From contig CAYMYI010000002.1 in NCBI GenBank assembly GCA_964394585.1, forward strand, positions 1 through 64,000: a stretch of 64,000 nucleotides of DNA, given 5' to 3'. Shown here piece after piece: positions 1 through 7,356 of the stretch; within the stretch, counting starts at the first letter, position 1, and each line of letters begins with the position of its first letter. This DNA comes from CAYUJH01 sp964394585. GTDB lineage: Bacteria > Bacteroidota > Bacteroidia > Cytophagales > Flammeovirgaceae. The notes under the pieces were generated by a model, which saw only the letters and a list, made by a program, of their open reading frames with translations, made no database searches and was not told where the DNA came from. Made by a program: the position numbers and the translations under genes.

Positions 1-100
1 TGCACGAAGAAAGAACTACACTGCCTATCAGCATCGCTAACGTGCATCTTACAAATGTAGAGTGCCTAGCTCTTATAAGATATAATGGAATGGTTTTCAT
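1..100 (-). CDS. N-terminus of a lipoprotein, probably LptE-like (cut by window edge)
   Basis: Reading leftwards from an ATG at 98-100, an open frame of 33 codons runs to the window edge. It has basic residues, a hydrophobic stretch (LAMLIGSVV) and a lipobox LSSC whose Cys codon is at 2-4, so it is a signal-peptidase II lipoprotein. It begins 15 bases after the stop of the sigma-54 activator on the same strand, so the two are probably cotranscribed. In many Bacteroidota the gene after this activator encodes an LptE-family outer-membrane LPS-assembly lipoprotein; that identity is inferred from synteny, because only the signal peptide is visible. Confidence 0.6.
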   Translation of the reverse strand, partial: MKTIPLYLIRARHSTFVRCTLAMLIGSVVLSSC

Positions 101-115
101 AGCGCAAAAGATTGA

Positions 116-1405
116 TTAGCTGTCAATTTCGTATTGTTTAATTTTTCGATAGAGGGTACGCTCTGAAATTCCTAAGTCTTGAGCGGCATATTTTCGTTTG
201 TTGTTATTTTTTTTCAATGCCTTGATAATCATCTCTTTTTCCTGTTTTTGTAAGGAAAGCGACCCTTCTTCGAGTTCAGGGGTTACATCTTGTATTTTAT
301 CGAGTTCTAGCGTATTTGAAGGCTGCTGTTGTGGGGGCTCTTCTTCGTGTAAGTGGTTGATAGTATAGGTAGATAGCGCATTTTCTGAAGGTTCAAATTC
401 GTGTTCGTCTTCGTTCATTACGCTGCTAAACAAGGCTTTGTGCTTTTGATAAATTTGTTGCCCTGAAGTGTTGCCCTCCAACATACTTAAGACGAGTTTT
501 TTCAACTCTGTCATATCTTTTCGCATATCGAACAACACTTTATAAAGGAGGTCGCGCTCGGAAAAGTCAGACTTATCTGACTTGCTTGCAATGAGTGCCG
601 GAAAGTTATGGCTTGGCTCGTCGGGGAAATACTTCATCAACGTTCGGGCATCGATTTTACGCTGCATTTCTAGCGCTGAAATCTGCTCTACTAAGTTTTT
701 GAGTTGGCGTATGTTACCCGGGAATCGATACTTCATAAGCAACATTTGGGCTTCTTCGTCGAGCTGGATAGGGTGCACTCGGTATTTTTCGGAAAAATCG
801 GTGGCAAACTTGCGAAATAGCAGGTACACATCGCTGCCACGCTCGCGGAGCGGGGGCACAAAAATGGGTACTGTGCTAATGCGGTAGTACAAATCTTCTC
901 GAAACTTACCTTTGCTCACACGTTCTAATAAATCAACATTGGTAGCGGCCACTACGCGCACATCGGTTTTTTGTACTTTAGAAGAGCCTACACGGATAAA
1001 CTCTCGATTTTCGAGTACGCGCAGCAAACGAGCTTGGGTTTCTAGCGGAAGTTCTGCGATTTCATCTAAGAAAATAGTGCCCCCATTGGTAACTTCAAAA
1101 TACCCTTTCCGCGCTTCAGTTGCGCCGGTAAATGCCCCTTTCTCATGGCCAAATAGCTCTGAGTTAATGGTTCCCTCGGGGATTGCCCCGCAGTTAATCG
1201 CAATGAATTGCCCGTGTTTTCGGTGGCTTAGCTGATGGATGATTTTGGAAAACGATTCTTTCCCGCTGCCACTTTCTCCGGTGATGAGAACGGTAAGGTC
1301 TGTAGCGGCTACTTGCACCGCGGTTTGAATAGCATAATTGAGTTTATCGGAGTTTCCGATAATGCCAAACCGTTGTTTGGCGGCTTGTATTTCTTGTAAA
1401 TCCAT
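116..1405 (-). CDS. Sigma-54-dependent transcriptional activator (AAA+ and Fis-type HTH), no receiver domain
   Basis: A bacterial enhancer-binding protein that would use ATP hydrolysis to open sigma-54 promoters. The AAA+ domain starts almost at the N-terminus: Walker A GESGSGKE near residues 43-50, the sigma-54 contact loop GAFTGA near 90, Walker B GTIFLDE near 110-115, and an arginine-finger region LYYRIS. A charged linker of roughly 120 residues follows, then a Fis-type HTH at the C-terminus (AAQDLGISERTLYRKIKQY). There is no receiver, GAF or PAS domain, so control is probably by expression level or an unlinked partner. A TTG four codons upstream keeps the frame, but the ATG at 1405 is the better start. 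The lipoprotein gene follows 15 bases later. Confidence 0.9.
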   Translation of the reverse strand: MDLQEIQAAKQRFGIIGNSDKLNYAIQTAVQVAATDLTVLITGESGSGKESFSKIIHQLSHRKHGQFIAINCGAIPEGTINSELFGHEKGAFTGATEARKGYFEVTNGGTIFLDEIAELPLETQARLLRVLENREFIRVGSSKVQKTDVRVVAATNVDLLERVSKGKFREDLYYRISTVPIFVPPLRERGSDVYLLFRKFATDFSEKYRVHPIQLDEEAQMLLMKYRFPGNIRQLKNLVEQISALEMQRKIDARTLMKYFPDEPSHNFPALIASKSDKSDFSERDLLYKVLFDMRKDMTELKKLVLSMLEGNTSGQQIYQKHKALFSSVMNEDEHEFEPSENALSTYTINHLHEEEPPQQQPSNTLELDKIQDVTPELEEGSLSLQKQEKEMIIKALKKNNNKRKYAAQDLGISERTLYRKIKQYEIDS

Positions 1406-1658
1406 AAGCTCTAGCAATGGTTACTACACGTGTTTCCCTTGTCGAAATAAATAAATAATGAAGAAATGACACGATTGTTTTTACAAAACACTGACACTTT
1501 TTCACCTTTTAACACCTGGAAACCCTGCTCCTTACATTGCTTCTTTGAACCTATTACCCTAAAAATTGAGGGCTTCTCCTATAAAATCGTTTGATATGGC
1601 GTGCCTTTATGGTATTTTTCCATTAATTAATTTTACTATTCTAATAATCATCACAATT

Positions 1659-3848
1659 ATGCAGAAAATACCTCACAAAGTAGCAGCATGGTTGGCTTGG
1701 GGGAGTACACTCTCGTTGTTCACCATGTGCCAAGCTCCTGAAACTGCCGAACAGAAAATGGCTTTTCAATATCCTGAAACTAAAAAAGTAGATACAGTGG
1801 ATGTGTATCACGGTACGGAAGTGCCCGATCCCTACCGCTGGCTCGAAGACGACAACGCCGCCGACACAAAAGAATGGGTAGATGCCCAAAATGCCGTAAC
1901 ACAAGCGTACTTAGATCAGATTCCCTACCGCGATAAAATTCGCAACCGATTGGAAAGCATTTACAACTATCCGCGCTATGGCTCACCGTATAAAGTAGGG
2001 GCTTACTATTTCTTTTCAAAAAACGATGGTTTGCAAAACCAATCGGTAACCTACCGCCAAAAAGGATTGGATGGAGAGCCAGAGGTATTCCTCGACCCTA
2101 ACTCGTTCTCTGAAGATGGAACCGTAACAGGATCGGTTGCCAGCATTTCTAAAGATGAAAGTATGGTAGCCATCCGTGTGAGCCGCTCCGGCTCCGATTG
2201 GACCGAGTTTTATGTAATGGATGTAGAATCCAAATCGTTCCTGTCCGATACGATCCAATACGCCAAGTTCACCGGGGCAAGCTGGTATAAAGATGGATTT
2301 TTCTACAGCAGTTATGGGCAACCCGAAGAGGGCGAAGAGCTGAGCGGTAAGAATGAATACCACAAGGTATATTACCATAAAATTGGCACGCCTCAATCAG
2401 AAGATCAACTCGTTTTTGAAGATAAAGAACATGCTTTGCGTAACTTCTATGGGTATGTAACCGAAGACGAAAAATATTTGATTGTAGGAGGTTCTGAAGG
2501 CACTAGTGGCGACGAAATCTTTTATAAAGATTTAGAAAACAATAGAGAGTTTGTAAAACTTTTTGAAGGCTTTGATTACGAACACAGCGTTGTAAAACAT
2601 AGTGGAGGGAAGTTTTTGGTACATACTAACGAAGATGCTCCCAATTGGCGCTTAATTGAAGTTGATTTGGCAAACTCTGCGAAAGAAAATTGGAAAGATA
2701 TCATCCCTGAAAAACCAGAACTCTTGCAAGGAGTAGGCACTGCTGGTGGAAAACTGTTTGCCTCGTACCTAAAAGATGTTACCACGCAAGTGTTCCAATA
2801 CGATGAAGCCGGAACCTTAGAGCGGCAAGTGGAATTCCCTGATTTAGGGACAGCCTCGGGCTTTGGCGGCGAAGAAGAAGATACCTTCTTGTTCTACACG
2901 TTTACTTCTTTTACCTATCCGCCTACCATCTTTAAGTACGATATCGCTACTGGCGAATCGACCTTATTCCGCAAAACAGAAGTGAAAATCAATCCGGAAG
3001 ACTACGAAACCAAGCAGGTATTCTACACGAGTAAAGATGGTACCAAAGTTCCTATGTTCATTGTTCACAAAAAAGGGATTGAACTCGACGGGAAACGCCC
3101 GACCTATCTGTATGGGTACGGAGGTTTTAACATTAGCTTACGCCCAAGTTTTAGCCCTACGCGCTTTGTACTGCTAGAAAATGGAGGGGTGTATGCCCAA
3201 GCGAATTTGCGTGGCGGGGGCGAGTATGGCGAAGCATGGCACAAAGCCGGGATGTTACAGAACAAACAAAACGTTTTCGATGACTTTATTGCAGCCGGGG
3301 AGTATCTTATTGAAAATCAGTATACCTCATCAGAGTACCTCGCCATTGCAGGGGGGTCGAACGGAGGATTATTAGTAGGTGCTGCGATGACCCAGCGCCC
3401 GGAGCTCTTCAAAGTGGCATTCCCCGCTGTAGGGGTGATGGACATGTTGCGCTACCACAAGTTCACCATCGGGTGGGCATGGGCCGTAGAGTACGGTTCT
3501 AGCGATTCGGCTCAACACTTCCAAAACCTACTTTCGTACTCACCGCTCCACAATTTGAAAGAGGGAACGGAATATCCTGCAACGATGGTTACTACTGCCG
3601 ACCACGACGACCGCGTAGTACCGGCGCACTCCTTCAAATTTGCAGCTGCCTTGCAAGAAAAACATGCCGGTGATAACCCCGTGATGATTCGCATTGAAAA
3701 GAAAGCCGGACATGGGGCAGGCAAACCTATGTCGAAAGTGATGGACGAGCAGGCTGATCGCTGGTCGTTCATGTTTCATAACATGGGGGTAGAGCCTTAC
3801 AAAGGCAACGAGTTTAATATAGAAAAAGGAGCAGGTACCGACGATTAA
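1659..3848 (+). CDS. Prolyl oligopeptidase family serine peptidase (S9A), exported
   Basis: Cleaves short peptides after proline. The order is a seven-bladed propeller N-terminal part (about residues 50-430) followed by an alpha/beta-hydrolase domain. The catalytic triad is visible: Ser in GGSNGG near residue 567, Asp in DHDDRVVP and His in KAGHGAGKP. Total length of about 729 residues fits the family. The frame is open upstream to a TTG at 1566, but the ATG at 1659 gives a plausible signal peptide ending LFTMC, an imperfect lipobox, so the enzyme is probably periplasmic or a lipoprotein rather than cytosolic. It stands alone and is followed by a clear terminator. Confidence 0.92.
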   Translation: MQKIPHKVAAWLAWGSTLSLFTMCQAPETAEQKMAFQYPETKKVDTVDVYHGTEVPDPYRWLEDDNAADTKEWVDAQNAVTQAYLDQIPYRDKIRNRLESIYNYPRYGSPYKVGAYYFFSKNDGLQNQSVTYRQKGLDGEPEVFLDPNSFSEDGTVTGSVASISKDESMVAIRVSRSGSDWTEFYVMDVESKSFLSDTIQYAKFTGASWYKDGFFYSSYGQPEEGEELSGKNEYHKVYYHKIGTPQSEDQLVFEDKEHALRNFYGYVTEDEKYLIVGGSEGTSGDEIFYKDLENNREFVKLFEGFDYEHSVVKHSGGKFLVHTNEDAPNWRLIEVDLANSAKENWKDIIPEKPELLQGVGTAGGKLFASYLKDVTTQVFQYDEAGTLERQVEFPDLGTASGFGGEEEDTFLFYTFTSFTYPPTIFKYDIATGESTLFRKTEVKINPEDYETKQVFYTSKDGTKVPMFIVHKKGIELDGKRPTYLYGYGGFNISLRPSFSPTRFVLLENGGVYAQANLRGGGEYGEAWHKAGMLQNKQNVFDDFIAAGEYLIENQYTSSEYLAIAGGSNGGLLVGAAMTQRPELFKVAFPAVGVMDMLRYHKFTIGWAWAVEYGSSDSAQHFQNLLSYSPLHNLKEGTEYPATMVTTADHDDRVVPAHSFKFAAALQEKHAGDNPVMIRIEKKAGHGAGKPMSKVMDEQADRWSFMFHNMGVEPYKGNEFNIEKGAGTDD

Positions 3849-3879
3849 GTCAACCAATCCAAATATACAATCTATGTTC

Positions 3880-3914
3880 AAGGCTGTTCCTAAAAGAAAG
3901 GAGCAGCCTTTTTA
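3880..3914 (+). terminator. Rho-independent terminator after the prolyl oligopeptidase gene
   Basis: Arms AAGGCTGTTCCT and AGGAGCAGCCTT pair with one mismatch around a seven-base loop and are followed by a T run on the plus strand. It lies 31 bases after the oligopeptidase stop. Confidence 0.8.
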
Positions 3915-3976
3915 CTTGGAGAACATATACACGAAGGGATTAGAGAGGACAACAACACTGCCCAAACCCTATATGA

Positions 3977-5008
3977 TTAATTCATTTCTAATTGAGCAAC
4001 TTGGTCGCGAATCGTTTCCGATAGTGGGCGGTAGTTCAATTGCAACTGTTCGATACTTCGCTGGTTATTAATTTTAATCGGGATTCCCACATTTGCATTG
4101 ACAAAGCGCCACGAAAACCCCAGAAAAGGGGCAATTAAAAACATGAGAAATTTTGGCGCTATGGATTTTGGTAGTTTATACCGCCCCGGGTAAGCCTTTT
4201 GTATAAGTTGCCCAATTTCGAGCATACTTGCCACTGTACCCGAAACGATATGCCTCCCTTCTGCCGAAGGAATGATGGCGGCTTTAATGTGCGCTTGGGC
4301 TACGTCGCGTACATCGGCGATACCAAACGATAAATCGGGAACTCCCGTAGCGTAGCTTCCTTCCAAATATTGCTGCATAAACTCTTGGCTAGTACCTCTA
4401 GGTTTGCCTAGCGAAGGGCCTAACACAAACCCCGGATTGATTACTACCAAATCCCACTTGCGTTGGTTGGCAGCAATTTTCCACGCTTCTTGTTCGGCTA
4501 ACTTTTTAGAGTAGGCATATGGCCGATGCCTTGCTGAACTAGTTTGGTTCCAGTACGTTTCGTCAAATTCTTTATGAGTTGTTTGATAGATTTCGATGGC
4601 ATCGCCCCAAATGGCAACTACGCTTGATGTGAGCACCACACGCTGTACCGTATCGGTACGGGAAGCAGCCTCCAATACATGGCGCGTTCCTTTTACTGCC
4701 GGATCAATCAATTGTCGATAAGGGTCTTTAATTCCTGTATTAATAAAAGGAGATGCCGTATGAATCACGGTGTCAACTCCTTGCATGGCTACATCAAAAT
4801 CACGTTCGTTCAGCAAATTTGCTTGAAACAGCGTGAGTTTTCCTAGAAAGCGTTCATTCAGTTCATACAAAGGTTGTAGCGTAGTGCTATTCTTTTTTTT
4901 GCGAACTGTGGCATGTACGTTATATCCTTCTTCTAAAAGACACTTTACGATCCAGGAGGCTATAAAGCCAGTGCCACCTGTAACTAAGATTGTTGTAGGG
5001 TTTTCCAT
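3977..5008 (-). CDS. Extended short-chain dehydrogenase (dihydroflavonol-4-reductase/aldehyde reductase-like)
   Basis: An NAD(P)-dependent reductase of the extended SDR class. The N-terminus carries the Rossmann motif TGGTGFIASW, followed by an arginine (TVRKK) that would favour NADP. The catalytic Tyr and Lys are in YAYSKKLAEQ, with a Ser-rich strand VVLTSSVVAIWG before them. The middle resembles plant-type dihydroflavonol reductases and bacterial aldehyde reductases; the substrate cannot be told. Its start is 20 bases after the stop of a small membrane-protein gene, so the two probably share a transcript. Confidence 0.85.
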   Translation of the reverse strand: MENPTTILVTGGTGFIASWIVKCLLEEGYNVHATVRKKKNSTTLQPLYELNERFLGKLTLFQANLLNERDFDVAMQGVDTVIHTASPFINTGIKDPYRQLIDPAVKGTRHVLEAASRTDTVQRVVLTSSVVAIWGDAIEIYQTTHKEFDETYWNQTSSARHRPYAYSKKLAEQEAWKIAANQRKWDLVVINPGFVLGPSLGKPRGTSQEFMQQYLEGSYATGVPDLSFGIADVRDVAQAHIKAAIIPSAEGRHIVSGTVASMLEIGQLIQKAYPGRYKLPKSIAPKFLMFLIAPFLGFSWRFVNANVGIPIKINNQRSIEQLQLNYRPLSETIRDQVAQLEMN

Positions 5009-5028
5009 AGTCGGGCTTGAAGGGCTGA

Positions 5029-5280
5029 TTAGTGAGTTACTTCTTTAATCGCTTGTTCGTAGCGTATTCGGTGTAGGGCGGCATCCACAAATAAGCTAAT
5101 GCCGGCATTGAGTACTATGAGTGCTACGGTTCCATAGCTTCCCCATGCCCACCAAACGGCGCCATCGTATTTTTGAATAGCGGCTTCGGCAACAAGGCAC
5201 ACGCCAGTACCAATGGTAGCGAGCCCTATGGGCGATTGGTACTTCCACTTTTTGAAATGATGTTTGGCTTTTGCGTTCAT
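5029..5280 (-). CDS. Small membrane protein, two predicted helices, unknown function
   Basis: An 83-residue protein I do not recognise. The N-terminus is basic (KAKHHFKKWKYQ); hydrophobic segments lie near residues 18-35 and 43-68, and a short charged tail follows. The pattern is that of a two-helix inner-membrane protein. It ends 20 bases before the SDR gene and starts only 21 bases downstream of the terminator that closes gvpO-gvpJ-glsB, so it is read either from a promoter packed against that hairpin or by readthrough. Confidence 0.7.
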   Translation of the reverse strand: MNAKAKHHFKKWKYQSPIGLATIGTGVCLVAEAAIQKYDGAVWWAWGSYGTVALIVLNAGISLFVDAALHRIRYEQAIKEVTH

Positions 5281-5298
5281 AACAAAATCAGATCTATA

Positions 5299-5336
5299 AA
5301 AAAAAGACTTCCTATGCAGATAAGAAGTCTTTTCAT
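5299..5336 (-). terminator. Terminator closing the gvpO-gvpJ-glsB unit
   Basis: AAAAGACTTC at 5302-5311 pairs perfectly with GAAGTCTTTT at 5324-5333. On the minus strand the hairpin is followed by a T run. The run of A before the stem and T after it could let it work in both directions. Confidence 0.8.
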
Positions 5337-5360
5337 ACTGAAAATGTTAGGCAAAATGGC

Positions 5361-5609
5361 TCACTTTTTCCCTTTTATGAGGTTGACAACAAACACAAGC
5401 ACCACCGCACCAATGGTAGCCGTAACGAGCGTACCAACCAGCCCACCGCCTAAGCTAATGCCTAAAACCCCGAGTAGCCAGCCACCTATAAACGACCCTA
5501 TGATACCCAAAATGAGGTTTACTAAAATACCGAAGCCGCTACCTTTCATGATTAAACCTGCCAAGAAGCCAGCAGCAATGCCGATCAGAATAATATACAA
5601 GAGTTCCAT
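5361..5609 (-). CDS. GlsB/YeaQ/YmgE family stress-response membrane protein
   Basis: A small, very hydrophobic, Gly-rich protein of 82 residues with three membrane segments and the family's GAGFLAGLIMKG-like first turn (here AAGFLAGLIMKG) and repeated GxxG motifs in segment two (LGIIGSFIGGWLLG). Such 'transglycosylase-associated' proteins are linked to general stress but have no known catalytic activity. It lies 60 bases after gvpJ on the same strand and is the last gene before a strong terminator, so it is probably the third gene of the gvpO-gvpJ unit. Confidence 0.85.
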   Translation of the reverse strand: MELLYIILIGIAAGFLAGLIMKGSGFGILVNLILGIIGSFIGGWLLGVLGISLGGGLVGTLVTATIGAVVLVFVVNLIKGKK

Positions 5610-5669
5610 ATACTTTTTTGTTAAAGTGAAAAAATGATTATTTAAAAAAGAAAAGATTGTTTTTCAGTA

Positions 5670-5978
5670 TTATTTTTTTGCATTCACTTTGGCTTCTAGT
5701 TGTTCAAGTCGTTCTTTCAGCAAGCGGTTTTCCTCTTCGAGTTGTTGAGTACGTGCCCCCGATGAAAGATAGGGGTCGTGTTCCCACCAGTTGATGCCTA
5801 GTTCTTTGGCTTTATCTACCGAAGAAATTACCAACCGAATTTTGATAGAAAGCAATTCGATTTCGGCAATGTTGACCCGAATATCACCAGCGATGACCAC
5901 GCCTTTGTCGAGTACACGTTCGAGGATGTCGGCAAGGTTGCTCGCATCAGTGGGGTGGGTCATTTTATGTTCGGGCAT
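5670..5978 (-). CDS. gvpJ: Gas vesicle protein, GvpJ type (GvpA/J family)
   Basis: The core (about residues 14-57) has the GvpA/J signature: LADILERVLDKGVVI, then GDIRVNIAEIELL, then IRLVISSVDKA. The GD after VVIA and the following KELGINWWEHDPYLSS are typical of GvpJ, the minor tip/nucleation protein, rather than the main shell protein GvpA. The last 30 residues are a short charged coiled coil (EEENRLLKERLEQLEAKV), as in Bacillus GvpJ as I remember it. The gvpO gene is 35 bases upstream and glsB follows. No other gvp gene is in the window, so vesicle assembly cannot be inferred from this locus. Confidence 0.85.
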   Translation of the reverse strand: MPEHKMTHPTDASNLADILERVLDKGVVIAGDIRVNIAEIELLSIKIRLVISSVDKAKELGINWWEHDPYLSSGARTQQLEEENRLLKERLEQLEAKVNAKK

Positions 5979-6013
5979 GTTGTAGCAATCAAAGGTTATG
6001 GAAATGTAGCAAA

Positions 6014-6259
6014 TTATTCAGCTTGTAGCTTTTCGTAGCCGGTTACTTCAAGGTTTTTATCGAGTTCTACCTCGTAGGTGTTTTTATCCATCACGCGGGT
6101 ATCTAGCCCTAGCGATTTTATGAAAGAACTTTCTTCGTACACTTCGGCAATTCCAAACCAGCCATCTCCCTGTTTATTTACGCGCACTACCTTGGCGTTA
6201 CCTTCGGTCAGTTCTTCTAAAAATGCCACAATGGCTTGGTTTACTTCTTTAATTTTCAT
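6014..6259 (-). CDS. gvpO: Gas vesicle accessory protein, GvpO family
   Basis: An 81-residue protein with the GvpO layout: a helical N-terminus, then a strand-rich half with GWFGIAEVYEES, a middle YEVELDKNLEVTGYEKL that matches the 'YEV-LD-G-L-GY-R' end of the family. GvpO is an accessory or regulatory gas-vesicle protein, often encoded right beside gvpA in actinobacteria. Here it is the first gene of a three-gene unit: the prohibitin terminator lies just upstream and gvpJ starts 35 bases after its stop. The call is by eye on a short protein, so it is less certain than gvpJ. Confidence 0.75.
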   Translation of the reverse strand: MKIKEVNQAIVAFLEELTEGNAKVVRVNKQGDGWFGIAEVYEESSFIKSLGLDTRVMDKNTYEVELDKNLEVTGYEKLQAE

Positions 6260-6287
6260 TTGAAATTCCCTTGAGGTTCCAACGAAT

Positions 6288-6322
6288 ATAAAAAAAAGTC
6301 AGCTCGGAAAGAACTGACTTTG
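6288..6322 (-). terminator. Terminator after the prohibitin gene
   Basis: AAAGTCAG at 6295-6302 pairs with CTGACTTT at 6314-6321; the A run before it gives a T run on the minus strand. It separates the prohibitin gene from gvpO. Confidence 0.75.
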
Positions 6323-6339
6323 AGGAATCTTAAAAAGAG

Positions 6340-7248
6340 TTATCTGCCTTTACTTTTTTGTTTTACCAAGTTGGAAACATCGAAGAAAGCACCGCCGCCG
6401 CCCTCGCCGGTAACTACGGGTAAGGCACCATCCCATTTTTTAATGGCTTCTAATTGCAAAATTTCTTCGTTCACCGATTCGGATAGTAACCGTTGGGCTT
6501 CGGCTTGTGCACGTGCAAGTTCTAGGTTAGCTTGTGCTTCTCCAGCCGCTTTGGTTCTGGCTTGTTCGGCTTCTGTTTGAATGCGTCGCAAATCGTTGAC
6601 AGCCGTAAGAGCTAATTGTTCAGCTACCTGTTTCCGCTCGATGGCTTTATTGAATTCTTCTGAGAAGTTAAAATCAACAATCGAAAAATCGGTTACAATG
6701 ATGTTATTCTTCTCTAAACGCTCCTTTAAACTATTGAACACATCGCGTTTCACTTCAGGGCGTTTGGTAATGAGCTGCTCGGCATTATATGCTGCCGTTG
6801 CCGATTTGATTGACTCTTGAATAGCAGGCTGAATGATTGTTACTTGGTAGTTTTTCCCCAATTCTTGGAAAATGATATTCGCTTTTTCTTTATCGAGGTA
6901 ATAATTGAGGGCTACAACTGAAGTTACATTTTGCAGGTCTTTCGAAGAGGCAGTGGCATCGGCTTCGATTTTCTGAATGCGTACATCTATGGGGACCACT
7001 TTCGTGGAAATGGGGTTAATCATGTGCAAGCCTTCGGGGAGAATCTTATCTTGAACTGCACCAAATTTGGTAACCACTCCTACTTCTCCTGGTTTTACAA
7101 TGTGGAAAGTAGAGAACGCGATAATGATGAAAAACAGCACTACAAAACCTACAAAAACTTTCCCGGCGATACTCCCGAAAAATGATTTCACAAATGAACC
7201 GGAAGGTTTTGGGGCAAAGTTGAAACTTTTCTTTTTTGGAGTTTCCAT
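6340..7248 (-). CDS. Prohibitin/SPFH (Band 7) membrane protein
   Basis: A 302-residue member of the SPFH superfamily, which forms large ring-like complexes on membranes and affects protease control and lipid microdomains. A Lys-rich start precedes one membrane helix (about residues 30-50), then the SPFH core (IVKPGEVGVVTKFGAV, LPEGLHMINP, DVRIQKI), then a long Ala/Glu/Gln-rich coiled coil (about 215-275) and a short Gly-rich tail. The family identity is clear; the partner protease FtsH is not nearby. It is a single-gene unit bounded by the hairpin before gvpO. Confidence 0.9.
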   Translation of the reverse strand: METPKKKSFNFAPKPSGSFVKSFFGSIAGKVFVGFVVLFFIIIAFSTFHIVKPGEVGVVTKFGAVQDKILPEGLHMINPISTKVVPIDVRIQKIEADATASSKDLQNVTSVVALNYYLDKEKANIIFQELGKNYQVTIIQPAIQESIKSATAAYNAEQLITKRPEVKRDVFNSLKERLEKNNIIVTDFSIVDFNFSEEFNKAIERKQVAEQLALTAVNDLRRIQTEAEQARTKAAGEAQANLELARAQAEAQRLLSESVNEEILQLEAIKKWDGALPVVTGEGGGGAFFDVSNLVKQKSKGR

Positions 7249-7356
7249 GATTCTAAGGGTTTAGTGATAGTTTGTTTTGCACTGTTTTAAACAGCATAAA
7301 GCAATTATACGGTGGGGTTTCATAAAGGGTTTTTTGCATTACGGTTTATCGAAGGG

